Shown piece after piece: positions 43,402 through 51,247 of a stretch of 64,000 bases of DNA. Position numbers and translations under genes: made by a program. The DNA comes from Burkholderiales bacterium 67-32. Lineage in GTDB: Bacteria; Pseudomonadota; Gammaproteobacteria; Burkholderiales; Burkholderiaceae_B. Location: the NCBI GenBank assembly GCA_001898625.1, contig MKUP01000004.1, positions 101,931 through 165,930 on the forward strand, given 5' to 3'. The notes under the pieces are model-generated. The model was given only the letters and a program-made list of their open reading frames with translations. It was not told where the DNA came from and did not search any database. Numbering within the stretch: position 1 is the first letter of the stretch; the number at the start of each line of letters is the position of its first letter.

Positions 43402-44097
43402 CTACTGGGCCGCGGCGGACGCCGTGCCACGGGCATCGAACCGCCCTTCGTACAGCTTGTCGCCGAACTGCTGGGCCGCCTCGTCCAGCCTGACCCGCGC
43501 GGCGCCCGCGAACGGCTGGCGCGCGGACAGCACGGTGCTGACGTCCATGGTTTCGTAGGCCTGGAGGATTTCCTTGCCCACGGCATAAAGCTGGGCGTTT
43601 TTCGCCTCGCACTGGCCAATGGCGGTGCGCTGCGCCGACGTATCCGACGCCAGCCGCTGCCGCTCGGCTTCCGACGCCCTGGCCATTTTCAGCAGTTCGT
43701 CGTAGGCGTTGCGGTACTGGGCGACCTGGGCGCCCGCCTTCTCCAGGGCGGCCTCGGCCTGTTCCTTGAGCTGCACGCTGTCGTCGCGGGCCTTCTGCCG
43801 CGACTCGCGTTCAGCCGCCAGTTGGGCCTTGGCGCGCGACAGTTCCTCCTTCATCGCCGCCAGTTCGTCTGCCTTGGCCGGCGCCGCGGCGGGCCCCTGG
43901 CCGGCCTTGAGCGCCGCCAGTTCGTTCTGCGCCTGCTGGAGCTGGGAGGTCGTGATGCGCAGTTGGGCGCGCAGTCTCTCCTCCATGCTCTGTGCCTGCT
44001 GGGCCTGGACGCCGCCGGCGGCGGCGAGCAGCAGCACCGCCGCGCAGGCGGCACGGCGCGCGGCGGCCGCCGACGGCACTATGGATGCGAAATGCAC
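43402..44097 (-). CDS. Periplasmic coiled-coil protein of unknown function
   Basis: 231 residues from a GTG at 44097, with AAGGAG 6 bases ahead. Signal peptide (AACAAVLLLAAAGGVQA|QQ), then an almost uninterrupted coiled coil (about 35-165: QLQQAQNELAALKAG, ELAAMKEELSRAKAQLAAERESRQKARDD) and a C-terminal segment with ETMDVSTVLSARQPFAGAARVRLDEAAQQFGDKL. I do not recognise the family. It starts 10 bases after the porin stop in the same operon, so it may be a periplasmic scaffold linking inner-membrane ExbBD-TonB and outer-membrane partners. Confidence 0.8.
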   Translation of the reverse strand: MHFASIVPSAAAARRAACAAVLLLAAAGGVQAQQAQSMEERLRAQLRITTSQLQQAQNELAALKAGQGPAAAPAKADELAAMKEELSRAKAQLAAERESRQKARDDSVQLKEQAEAALEKAGAQVAQYRNAYDELLKMARASEAERQRLASDTSAQRTAIGQCEAKNAQLYAVGKEILQAYETMDVSTVLSARQPFAGAARVRLDEAAQQFGDKLYEGRFDARGTASAAAQ

Positions 44098-44107
44098 ATC
44101 GTTCTCC

Positions 44108-45994
44108 TTAGAAGCGGGCGTTGAACTCGACCTGCAGCATGTCGACGGAGAACGGCGTGCCGTAGACTTCCTTGGTCGACATCCAGCGGCCGGTGAACCA
44201 GGTGTTCTTGTCGATGGCGTACGAACCGCCCACGTAGTAGCCCTTGGCATTCGTTCCCCCGAGGTGGAAGGACGAATCGTTGTAGGCGTCGGGCAGGGCA
44301 TCCGGCTCGATGCGCTTGTAGCCGGCCAGAACGTTCCAGTCGCCGCGCGCGACCGGCGCGGGTTTGCCGAACGTGACCTGCAGCATGTAGGCGTTGGCGC
44401 CGCTCTTGAAGTCCGAACGCCCGGTGCCGCCCGTGCCGCCGAAGTTGTTGACGATGCCGCCGCCCGAGCGGGTCCACATTTCATCGGCGTCATAGGCGAG
44501 GTTGCGGATGTAGTTCGCGTCCAGCCTGAGTCCGTAGCCGCCGGCGACCTTGGTATCCCAGCGGAAGTTCAGGTCCAGCAACTGGAACTTGGACGCCAGT
44601 CCGACGTATTGCGGCATCTTCGTGTTGGCGGGATCCAGCGGATCGAGCGCGATATTGCGCAACAGCATCAGCGTGTTGCCCTTCTGCATGAAGGCGGGAC
44701 GCGACCAGTCGGTGCTGCAATGGTCGGCGCCGGCATACAGGGCGCAAGGTTGCGACACCTTGCCGCTGATGTTGCGGAAGTCGTAGTACGCCACCGCGCC
44801 GCGCAGGCGGTTGTCCTCGTTCACCTTCCAGTTCGAGCCGATCTGCGCGCCGATCAGCCACTTGTTGTGGCTGCGCGCCTTGTCCTGGCTGGTGCCCGGG
44901 AAGCTGTCCGACGAATACTCCAGCGGAATCAGGCCCAGGCTGCCGAACAGCGATACATCCGGATTCGCCGTGAACGGTCGCTCGGCCTTCACCGCCACGC
45001 CGTCGAAATTCAGGTCCGACGAGAACAGGGTGTCGGAAGAAAAGAAGGGATTGCCGAACCGGCCGCCCACCACGGTCAGCCAGTCGAGCGGCTTGTGGGC
45101 CAGGTAGGCCTGATCGAGCCAGACGTTCTTCTTGCCCAGGCCCCCGCCCAGCGTCTGGGTGGTCGACACCGGGCTTTCGTCGCTGCCGGTGGCCAGTCTC
45201 ACGCCCACTTCGGTGCGGTCCGAGAGGTCGGCATAGACGCCCAGCCGGGCACGGGCGCGGAATACGTTCTTGCGATTCTCGCGGGTATTGATGGTGTTGG
45301 GCAGCGACAGATTGGTGTTGCCGTTGACGTCATAGCCGCTGCCCCGGTTGATCGCGGCCCAGTCCACCTCGATGTTGCTGTTGCCGTCCGAATAGAAGCG
45401 CGATTCGTTGCGCACGCGCATGTCGCCCTCGATGCGGATGCGCTTGGTCCACTCGGGCGTCTCGTTGGGAGCCGCCCAGCCCTCGGACTTGGCCTGGGCC
45501 ATGACCTGGCCCTTGATCTCGTCGCGAATCTGGTCGCGCACGGTCTCGGGAATGTACGGGATGCGCACGTCGCCCGCTTCGGGGCGCAGCGCGCCGCCGG
45601 CGGCGCCTGCCGTGGCAGCAGCGGCGGTGGCCGCCTGGCGCTGCGCCTGCTGCGCGGCGAGCGCTTCGGTCTGAGCCTGCGCCAGCAGCGCTTCGCCCAC
45701 GTCCTTGGTCAGGGCGCCGCTCTGGATCAGGCCGCGGATCAGCCGGACCATTGCGCTTTCATTGGTCGCCGCGGTCTGGGCCTGGGCCGGGACGGTTCCC
45801 AGCAGCCCGACGACCGAGGCGACGGCGGCGGCGATGGCTCGGAGGCCGGGGCGGCTGCGCGCCGCTTCCGCGGCCGGCCGCCACGTCCGGGTATGGCTGC
45901 CGCGGGTCGCGCGGCGATCGGATGCTGTCGATTGATTCATGAGCGAATTCACGGAATGGGGTGGAAACGGATAAAGCTGCTGCGGCGTGTTCAT
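44108..45994 (-). CDS. Porin_5-like outer-membrane porin
   Basis: 628 residues from the ATG overlapping the TonB stop (ATGA); an in-frame ATG 18 codons later would give a shorter leader. Long signal region ending near PAQA|QTAAT, a short helical domain (ESAMVRLIRGLIQSGALTKDVGEALLAQ), then a large beta-barrel with alternating aromatic strands ending in Phe (VEFNARF), the usual outer-membrane export signature. The RIRIEGDMRVRNESRFYSDG opening is typical of putative porins of the Porin_5 type. No TonB box or plug domain was seen, so it is not a TonB-dependent receptor despite its neighbours. Confidence 0.85.
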   Translation of the reverse strand: MNTPQQLYPFPPHSVNSLMNQSTASDRRATRGSHTRTWRPAAEAARSRPGLRAIAAAVASVVGLLGTVPAQAQTAATNESAMVRLIRGLIQSGALTKDVGEALLAQAQTEALAAQQAQRQAATAAAATAGAAGGALRPEAGDVRIPYIPETVRDQIRDEIKGQVMAQAKSEGWAAPNETPEWTKRIRIEGDMRVRNESRFYSDGNSNIEVDWAAINRGSGYDVNGNTNLSLPNTINTRENRKNVFRARARLGVYADLSDRTEVGVRLATGSDESPVSTTQTLGGGLGKKNVWLDQAYLAHKPLDWLTVVGGRFGNPFFSSDTLFSSDLNFDGVAVKAERPFTANPDVSLFGSLGLIPLEYSSDSFPGTSQDKARSHNKWLIGAQIGSNWKVNEDNRLRGAVAYYDFRNISGKVSQPCALYAGADHCSTDWSRPAFMQKGNTLMLLRNIALDPLDPANTKMPQYVGLASKFQLLDLNFRWDTKVAGGYGLRLDANYIRNLAYDADEMWTRSGGGIVNNFGGTGGTGRSDFKSGANAYMLQVTFGKPAPVARGDWNVLAGYKRIEPDALPDAYNDSSFHLGGTNAKGYYVGGSYAIDKNTWFTGRWMSTKEVYGTPFSVDMLQVEFNARF

Positions 45995-46707
45995 GACGGA
46001 CGCTGCCCCTTGATGGTCAACCGCATCGGATAGCGCATCGAGGCGGGGGGGCGTTCATCGATCGCATCCGCGTCCCGCACCGCCGCCAGCACGGTCTTGT
46101 CGACTTCGGCGTCGCCGGTGCTCTGCACCAGTTGAGCCTTTGCCACACGGCCGTCCGCGGTCAGCCAGAGATCGATGCGGATATCCTGGAACGCCAGTTG
46201 ACGGGTCCTCGCATCACGCGCCAGCAGCCGCTGCAAGGCACTCGAGTAATACGAGGCATACGAGGAATTGCCCATTCCCCCGCGCCCCGCGCCCGCCGAC
46301 CCGCCGCCGCGGCCGGCCGCCACGCCAAAGGCATCCGTACCCGCCTGGGCGGCGCCGTCGATGGTGACGGGATCGCCCAGGTCCTGCGACGGGCTCGGCG
46401 GCGCGTCTTCCGGCGGCGCATCGAGCGGTTCGATCGGCGTCGGCTCGGGCTCGACGACGTCCGGCTTGACCTCCGGCTCGGGCTCGGGCAATTTCTCCGG
46501 CTCGGGCGGCGGCGGAGGCGGTGGGGGCAGCATCAGCATCGGCGTTGCCGCCACCTCGCGCTTGGTACTGGCGGTATCCGCAAGCAGATACCACAGCAAC
46601 CCTGCAAGAATGGCCGCCACGCCCAGCCCGATGACAAGCCCGCCCCAGCGGCGCCACAGGCGGCTGCCTGACGGAGCCTGGCGGGAGACGGGATCACGAC
46701 TGGTCAC
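45991..46707 (-). CDS. Energy transducer TonB-family protein
   Basis: 238 residues from a GTG at 46707 with GAGGAGA upstream. Single N-terminal anchor (GGLVIGLGVAAILAGLLWYLL, about 22-42), a proline/glutamate-rich spacer (PPPPPPPPEPEKLPEPEPEVKP), then a glycine-rich linker and a C-terminal TonB domain (LAFQDIRIDLWLTADGRVAKAQLVQSTGD). It transmits proton-motive energy from ExbB/ExbD across the periplasm. It lies 10 bases after exbD and overlaps the porin start, so exbB-exbD-tonB-porin form one operon. Confidence 0.92.
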   Translation of the reverse strand: MTSRDPVSRQAPSGSRLWRRWGGLVIGLGVAAILAGLLWYLLADTASTKREVAATPMLMLPPPPPPPPEPEKLPEPEPEVKPDVVEPEPTPIEPLDAPPEDAPPSPSQDLGDPVTIDGAAQAGTDAFGVAAGRGGGSAGAGRGGMGNSSYASYYSSALQRLLARDARTRQLAFQDIRIDLWLTADGRVAKAQLVQSTGDAEVDKTVLAAVRDADAIDERPPASMRYPMRLTIKGQRPS

Positions 46708-46717
46708 ATTTCTCTCC

Positions 46718-47128
46718 TCAGGCCGGCTTGCCCGTCACCAGGCCGACCTGGTTGAGCTCGATCCGGCGCAACAGGTCGAGCACCTCGACCACTTTTGCGT
46801 ACTGGACCGAGGCATCACCGCGGACGATGACCGGGAAGTCCGGCGACAGCGCCTTTTCCGTGCGCAACCGCTCTTCCAGCTCGGGCAGCGTGACCGGATA
46901 GGCATCCAGGAACACCTGGCCGGCGTTGTCGATGGTGATGGCCTTGGTCTTGGGTTTCTCCAGGGGGACCGAGGCGCTCGCCTTGGGCAGGTCCACGCGG
47001 ATGCCGGGGATGCTGGCGTTGCTGGTCAGGATGAAGATGACCAGCACCACCAGCAGCACATCGACGAAGGGCGTGATGTTGATGCCGTTGGCACGCTTCT
47101 TGGTGCCGAACTTGGCTGCGGTTGCCAT
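46718..47128 (-). CDS. ExbD-family biopolymer transport protein
   Basis: 136 residues. One transmembrane helix near the N-terminus within INITPFVDVLLVVLVIFIL, carrying the essential membrane Asp of ExbD/TolR, then a periplasmic domain (SIPGIRVDLPKASA, VIVRGDASVQYAKVVEVLDLL). It forms the proton channel with ExbB. Located between the ExbB-like gene (14 bases upstream) and tonB (10 bases downstream). Confidence 0.96.
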   Translation of the reverse strand: MATAAKFGTKKRANGINITPFVDVLLVVLVIFILTSNASIPGIRVDLPKASASVPLEKPKTKAITIDNAGQVFLDAYPVTLPELEERLRTEKALSPDFPVIVRGDASVQYAKVVEVLDLLRRIELNQVGLVTGKPA

Positions 47129-47142
47129 GATCGCCCGCTCCG

Positions 47143-48942
47143 TCAAGCGCGCTGCAAGGCCGGGCGGACCTGGCGGCCCGCGCCCTGCTCTTCGGCCAGG
47201 CGCGTGGCGAACTCGTCCACGAACACGGCCATGTCGGCACCGATGGCGTCCGAGCGCGAGGCCAGCCAGTTGTAGCCGAACAGCGCGGGAATCGCGACGC
47301 CCAGGCCGGCGGCGGTACACAGCAGCGCCGCGGCCATGCCGGGAGCGACCGAGTTGATGTCCACCGCGCCGGCCATGGCCGCCACGACGAACACCAGCAT
47401 GATCCCGATCACGGTGCCGAACAGGCCGACGTAGGGCGCGCCCTCGATGGTGGTCGACAGCCAGTTCATGCGCTTGGACATGCGCTCGTTCTCGCGCACC
47501 ATCACGCCGTCCATCGCGGCGCGGATGGCGCCGATGGTGGCATCCGACACCGCGTTGATGTCGTAGCCACGCTCCTGGCGGCGACGCATTTCCTCGACCG
47601 CCACGTCATACAGGCGCCACAGCGACGAATCCTGCTTGACGTCTTCCGGCACGCGATTACTGTTGGCCAGGCTGTCGAGCGGCGCGCCGGCCGACTCGCG
47701 GAAGAACGCCATGAACGAGCCGTTGGCACGCGACATGGCCCCATAGCTGCGGCCCTTGCCGATCATGATGGCCCACGAGACGAGCATCATCAGGCCCAGG
47801 ATGGCCACGACCACCCAGGCGTCCAGCGGCATGGCGGCCAGGATGAAGCCGAAGTGGCTCTTGCCGGCCTGCTGCTCGTCGGCGCCGAAGGCGGTCAGGC
47901 GCGAATCGGCGCCCTGCGAGATGGCGTCGGCCAGGATCAACGCGTCGGGACGGGCGACCTTGGACAGGCGCAGCTCATCGATGGCGCCGGTGAACGCCGC
48001 CAGCGGCGGGGCGGAAACCGCCTGGTCCGGCGTGGCGGGACGGGCGATGTCGCCGCCGACCGCCGCGGAGGTGTTGAACGAAGGCAGGCTGGCGGCCACG
48101 GCCGCGGCCTGGCGGCCCGCGACGAACAGCGCGACGTTGCCGGCATCGGATTTGACCGCGATGTGCGACCACTGGCCGGCCTGGATGGGCTGGCCGGGGG
48201 CGCTGCGCTGGCCATTGACTTGCACGAACGGAACGCCCTGGTTCACACCCACGACGAACTCGCCGGCGCCGTCGCGGCGGACATAAAGAGCCTGTTCGGC
48301 GCCGAGCTGGTCGGGACGCACCCAGGCGGAGAACGTGAACGGCGTACCGGCCTGCAGCGACAGCGACGGCGAAGCGGGCAGCATCAGCGGCGAGACGCCG
48401 AGCTGGGCGCCCTTGCCGATGACCGTGCCGTCGACGCTGACCACGGCGGTCTGCGCATGGTTGCCATAGGCGGTGGTGTCACGCGCCGGCACATTGGACT
48501 CGGCGAAGTGATAGACCAGCGTGTAGTCGGGATCGAAAGTGAGCTGGCCGTTGGCCGAGGCCGGCGCCTTGGGATTGCCGTAGTACATCCACAGTTGCTG
48601 CGCGCCGCCGGCCGAGACGTTGGGCACGTCGACCCAGATCAGCGCGATGCCCAGCAACGGATCGAACTGCTCGATCTGGTGATTGAGCACGGTCTTGTCG
48701 TCGCCCGCGACGAAACGCAGATCGGAGCCGTTCTCGCCGACGCCCTCGAAGCTGAAGTTGCCGGTATGCAGGCGGATCAGCACGGGGGTGCGGCCCGCCT
48801 CGCCGCCCAGGGCGGCGCCCTGCGGCGTGGCATCGATCGTGATGGGTTTGCGGTAGGCCCAGTCGGGCTGCCACCAGGCCTGAGCCAGGCCGGGCAGGAC
48901 CGCGCTCAGCATCGTGAGCGCGAGAAGCAGAATGCGTCGCAT
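47143..48942 (-). CDS. ExbB/TolQ-family proton channel fused to periplasmic DUF2341/LamG-like domains
   Basis: 599 residues from the ATG at 48942 with GGAGAG upstream. A cleavable signal peptide (residues 1-22, AQA|WWQPDW) is followed by a DUF2341-like region (about 23-135, WAYRKPITID...LWMYYGNPKAPAS) and a concanavalin/LamG-like domain (about 145-345, PFTFSAWVRP, QWSHIAVKSDAGNVALFVAG). Then come a transmembrane helix at about 372-396 and a standard ExbB/MotA core (WLSTTIEGAPYVGLFGTVIGIMLVF). About two and a half times the usual ExbB length. The extension lies in the periplasm and could bind glycan or protein, gating or positioning the channel. First gene of the exbB-exbD-tonB-porin run, 55 bases after tpsB. 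Confidence 0.88.
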   Translation of the reverse strand: MRRILLLALTMLSAVLPGLAQAWWQPDWAYRKPITIDATPQGAALGGEAGRTPVLIRLHTGNFSFEGVGENGSDLRFVAGDDKTVLNHQIEQFDPLLGIALIWVDVPNVSAGGAQQLWMYYGNPKAPASANGQLTFDPDYTLVYHFAESNVPARDTTAYGNHAQTAVVSVDGTVIGKGAQLGVSPLMLPASPSLSLQAGTPFTFSAWVRPDQLGAEQALYVRRDGAGEFVVGVNQGVPFVQVNGQRSAPGQPIQAGQWSHIAVKSDAGNVALFVAGRQAAAVAASLPSFNTSAAVGGDIARPATPDQAVSAPPLAAFTGAIDELRLSKVARPDALILADAISQGADSRLTAFGADEQQAGKSHFGFILAAMPLDAWVVVAILGLMMLVSWAIMIGKGRSYGAMSRANGSFMAFFRESAGAPLDSLANSNRVPEDVKQDSSLWRLYDVAVEEMRRRQERGYDINAVSDATIGAIRAAMDGVMVRENERMSKRMNWLSTTIEGAPYVGLFGTVIGIMLVFVVAAMAGAVDINSVAPGMAAALLCTAAGLGVAIPALFGYNWLASRSDAIGADMAVFVDEFATRLAEEQGAGRQVRPALQRA

Positions 48943-48997
48943 GGAAAACTCTCCGAAATCTTTTCTGAAAGACATGAATGGAAGCGAGTGGCGATGT

Positions 48998-50629
48998 TCA
49001 ATAACTGGCGTTGATGCTGAAGGTCACGCGCGGATCGTGCTTTTCCGTGCGGGGGCCGTTCCTGAGCGGATAACCGAAGTCCAGCCGGCCGGACACGCGC
49101 TGGCCGATGCGGAAGCTGGTTCCGACGCCCACCGAGGCCAGCGTGAAGCGCGACTGCTGCTCCGGCAGCGGATCCTGCAGACGGAGCTGGGCGGCATCCA
49201 CGAACGCGTAGGCGCGCCAGTTCTCGACCCAGGTGCCGGCCCACTGCAGGGGTTTGGTGCGCCACTCGACCGAACCGACCAGGCCGTAGTCGCCGGTGGA
49301 CTCAGCCGACATGTAGCCACGCACCGAGTTCATGCCGCCGGCGGCGATCTGCTCACCCGAGACCAGCGGCGAATCGGTCATCTGGCCAGCCAGTCTGAAA
49401 CCCAGTTGGGATTCGCCGGCGAAGTTGTAGGTCGCGTTGACATCGGCCTTCAGCGCCATGAATGCGGGCTTGGCCTTGTAGCGCTTGTAGTTGAATTCCT
49501 GCCAGTTGCTGCCGTAGCCGAACAGGCTGCGGGTGCCGGTCACGAACGACATGCCCAGCGCGTACTGGCCGCGGTCGGTCTGGCGGAATCCCGAATAGGA
49601 CAGCGTGATCGGCGCGTACTTGAGCGGGACCTCATCGCCGGTGGCGCCCAGGCGCAGTTGTTCCTTGTTGCTCTTGAAGTCGATGCCGGCGCTGAAGGCG
49701 TGCCACCAGTCGCCCGCGTTGGGAACGGTATAGGTGGCCTTCAAGCCGATGGCATGACCCTTGCCGAGCACCGAGGTGCCGCCCACGGTGGAGACGTTGC
49801 TGTCCGAGACGTAGCCCGAAGCCTCGACGCTCCAGTTCGTACCGCGCAGCGGCGCGATGTACGAGCCGGACCACACCTTGGTCTGGTCCAGGTCCTGCGG
49901 AGCACCGAAGAAGCTGAGCGACGCGCTATGCCCCATCTGCCACAGATTGTCGTGGCCGATGGAGGCGGTGGCCCGCAGCGATTTGGTATCCGGGCTGTGG
50001 TCGTTGTTCAGGCCCGCGCTGGCGCGCCATGGACTGTTGTCCTCCACTTTCAGGTCCACGTCCATGGTCCCGGGCAGCTTGCCCTGCCGGACCAGGGGCA
50101 TCACCTGCCGGCGGCCGGTCCGGTTCAACTCGGTAAGCTGGGCTTGCGCCTTGTTGAAATCGGGCACCTGGCCTTCCGTCAGCGCCGACACCTGGTCTCT
50201 CACCTCGAGCGGCGACGAATACTCGGCACCCACCACGCGGACACGTCCCACCTTGGTCTCGGAAACCTGCAGGTAGACGATGCCGCCCACGACCTGCTGT
50301 TCCGGCAGATCGACGTAGACGGACTGGTAGCCCTTGGTCTGGTAGGCGGACAACAGCGCGTCGCGCGCGCCTTCCATGTCCTTGAGCGTACGGCCCGGTC
50401 CGAGGAAAGGCGTCACCGCTTTCTCGATGGATCGCACGTCCAGCACCGTATTGCCTCGTACGATGTACTCGTTGATATCCACGTGGCGTTCCGCCCCGCT
50501 CGATGCGCCGGCCGGCGGCACCGCGCCCGGCTCCTGGGCCAGCGTCAGGCCATGCGCCCCCAGCGAGAGCGCCGCCACGCAAAGGGCCCGCCATGCCGCC
50601 GACGGCCCGTTCTTTCTCAGCTCATGCAT
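48998..50629 (-). CDS. TpsB outer-membrane transporter of two-partner secretion (FhaC/ShlB family)
   Basis: 543 residues from the ATG at 50629; an ATG 13 codons earlier has a Shine-Dalgarno too close to be convincing. Signal peptide (CVAALSLGAHGLTLAQ), POTRA1 (about 45-122, YIVRGNTVLDVRSIEKAVTPFLG), POTRA2 (about 123-200, VGRVRVVGAEYSSPLEVRDQ), then a beta-barrel with the conserved lid motif VRGY (SVRGYMSAESTGDYG) and the GRLDFGYP motif. It exports unfolded TpsA proteins. It is the only TpsB seen here, while two TpsA genes exist. It leads into the exbB operon. Confidence 0.93.
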   Translation of the reverse strand: MHELRKNGPSAAWRALCVAALSLGAHGLTLAQEPGAVPPAGASSGAERHVDINEYIVRGNTVLDVRSIEKAVTPFLGPGRTLKDMEGARDALLSAYQTKGYQSVYVDLPEQQVVGGIVYLQVSETKVGRVRVVGAEYSSPLEVRDQVSALTEGQVPDFNKAQAQLTELNRTGRRQVMPLVRQGKLPGTMDVDLKVEDNSPWRASAGLNNDHSPDTKSLRATASIGHDNLWQMGHSASLSFFGAPQDLDQTKVWSGSYIAPLRGTNWSVEASGYVSDSNVSTVGGTSVLGKGHAIGLKATYTVPNAGDWWHAFSAGIDFKSNKEQLRLGATGDEVPLKYAPITLSYSGFRQTDRGQYALGMSFVTGTRSLFGYGSNWQEFNYKRYKAKPAFMALKADVNATYNFAGESQLGFRLAGQMTDSPLVSGEQIAAGGMNSVRGYMSAESTGDYGLVGSVEWRTKPLQWAGTWVENWRAYAFVDAAQLRLQDPLPEQQSRFTLASVGVGTSFRIGQRVSGRLDFGYPLRNGPRTEKHDPRVTFSINASY

Positions 50630-50751
50630 GTGTCGAATTCGTTTCTCAAGTAGTAGCCTTCGCGGCATCCCCTCCCGGCGTCATGCCGGAAGAGGCACGG
50701 GGTCCGGGTCGTTCCTTTGCTTAGACGGATGAGCCGGCCCCGGACTGTCGT

Positions 50752-50773
50752 TTGTCATGAAAAGTTCATGAAA
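50752..50773. promoter_or_regulatory. Pho-box-like 11-bp direct repeat between tpsB and the small exported protein
   Basis: TTGTCATGAAA (50752-50762) followed directly by AGTTCATGAAA (50763-50773): CATGAAA recurs exactly 11 bases apart. Compared with the Pho consensus unit CTGTCATAAAT the units match at 8 and 6 of 11 positions. It lies in the 235-base divergent gap between tpsB (start 50629) and the gene at 50865. Candidate PhoB site by inspection only. Confidence 0.4.
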
Positions 50774-50864
50774 GAATCGGCGGCTGGCGGCCTCTCGCGA
50801 ATGACGCGGTGTCGAGGTAGAGAGAATCGATACCGGGTGCTACGCTGGCTGCAAGGAGAACGCC

Positions 50865-51233
50865 ATGAACCTGCACCGCACACTGAACCTGTCCCTCGCC
50901 GCCCTCGCCTGCGCCCTCGTGTCGGGCGCCGCCGCGGCGGCCGCGCCCGACAACGCCAAGGCGTCCTGCTTCGATGTCGAAGTCAACGGCCAACGCGCGC
51001 CTTCCTATGGCTGCCTGACGCAGAAGCTGCAGCCCAAGCCTGCGCCGGGAAAGATGGAGGGCGGCCCCGAACTTGCCTCCGAAGCCATCGTCCAGCGCGC
51101 CTCCAACCAACTGGGCCTGTTCAACCGCGCGGCCATGGCCAACCGGATGGGCAACACCTTCGGCACCTCGGTCTATCCGCAACGGCCGCCCACCCCGCAA
51201 TACGGCAGCCCGATCTTCGGCGCGCGGCCCTAG
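50865..51233 (+). CDS. Small exported protein of unknown function
   Basis: 122 residues; start ATG with AAGGAGA upstream. Signal peptide (LSLAALACALVSGAAAAAA), then a mature part of about 97 residues with two cysteines in SCFDVEVNGQRAPSYGCL that could form a disulphide, and a Pro/Gly-rich tail (YPQRPPTPQYGSPIFGARP). I do not recognise a family. It is the only plus-strand gene of the TPS locus, placed between tpsA2 and tpsB and divergent from tpsB across the Pho-box-like repeat. The position suggests a role in handling or regulating the exoprotein. Confidence 0.75.
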   Translation: MNLHRTLNLSLAALACALVSGAAAAAAPDNAKASCFDVEVNGQRAPSYGCLTQKLQPKPAPGKMEGGPELASEAIVQRASNQLGLFNRAAMANRMGNTFGTSVYPQRPPTPQYGSPIFGARP

Positions 51234-51239
51234 CCGCGC
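51222..51239. terminator. Short hairpin at the convergent end of the small exported protein and tpsA2
   Basis: GCGCGGC (51222-51228) pairs perfectly with GCCGCGC (51233-51239) around CCTA, overlapping the stop codon of the exported protein gene. It lies 9 bases before the tpsA2 stop on the other strand. No T-run follows, so termination strength is uncertain. Confidence 0.35.
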
Positions 51240-51247
51240 CTGCCCCG

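Noticed and set aside
45950..46707. Reading the porin as a TonB-dependent receptor because it overlaps tonB
   Set aside because: No plug domain, TonB box or receptor-size barrel was seen; the sequence pattern fits the Porin_5 type.
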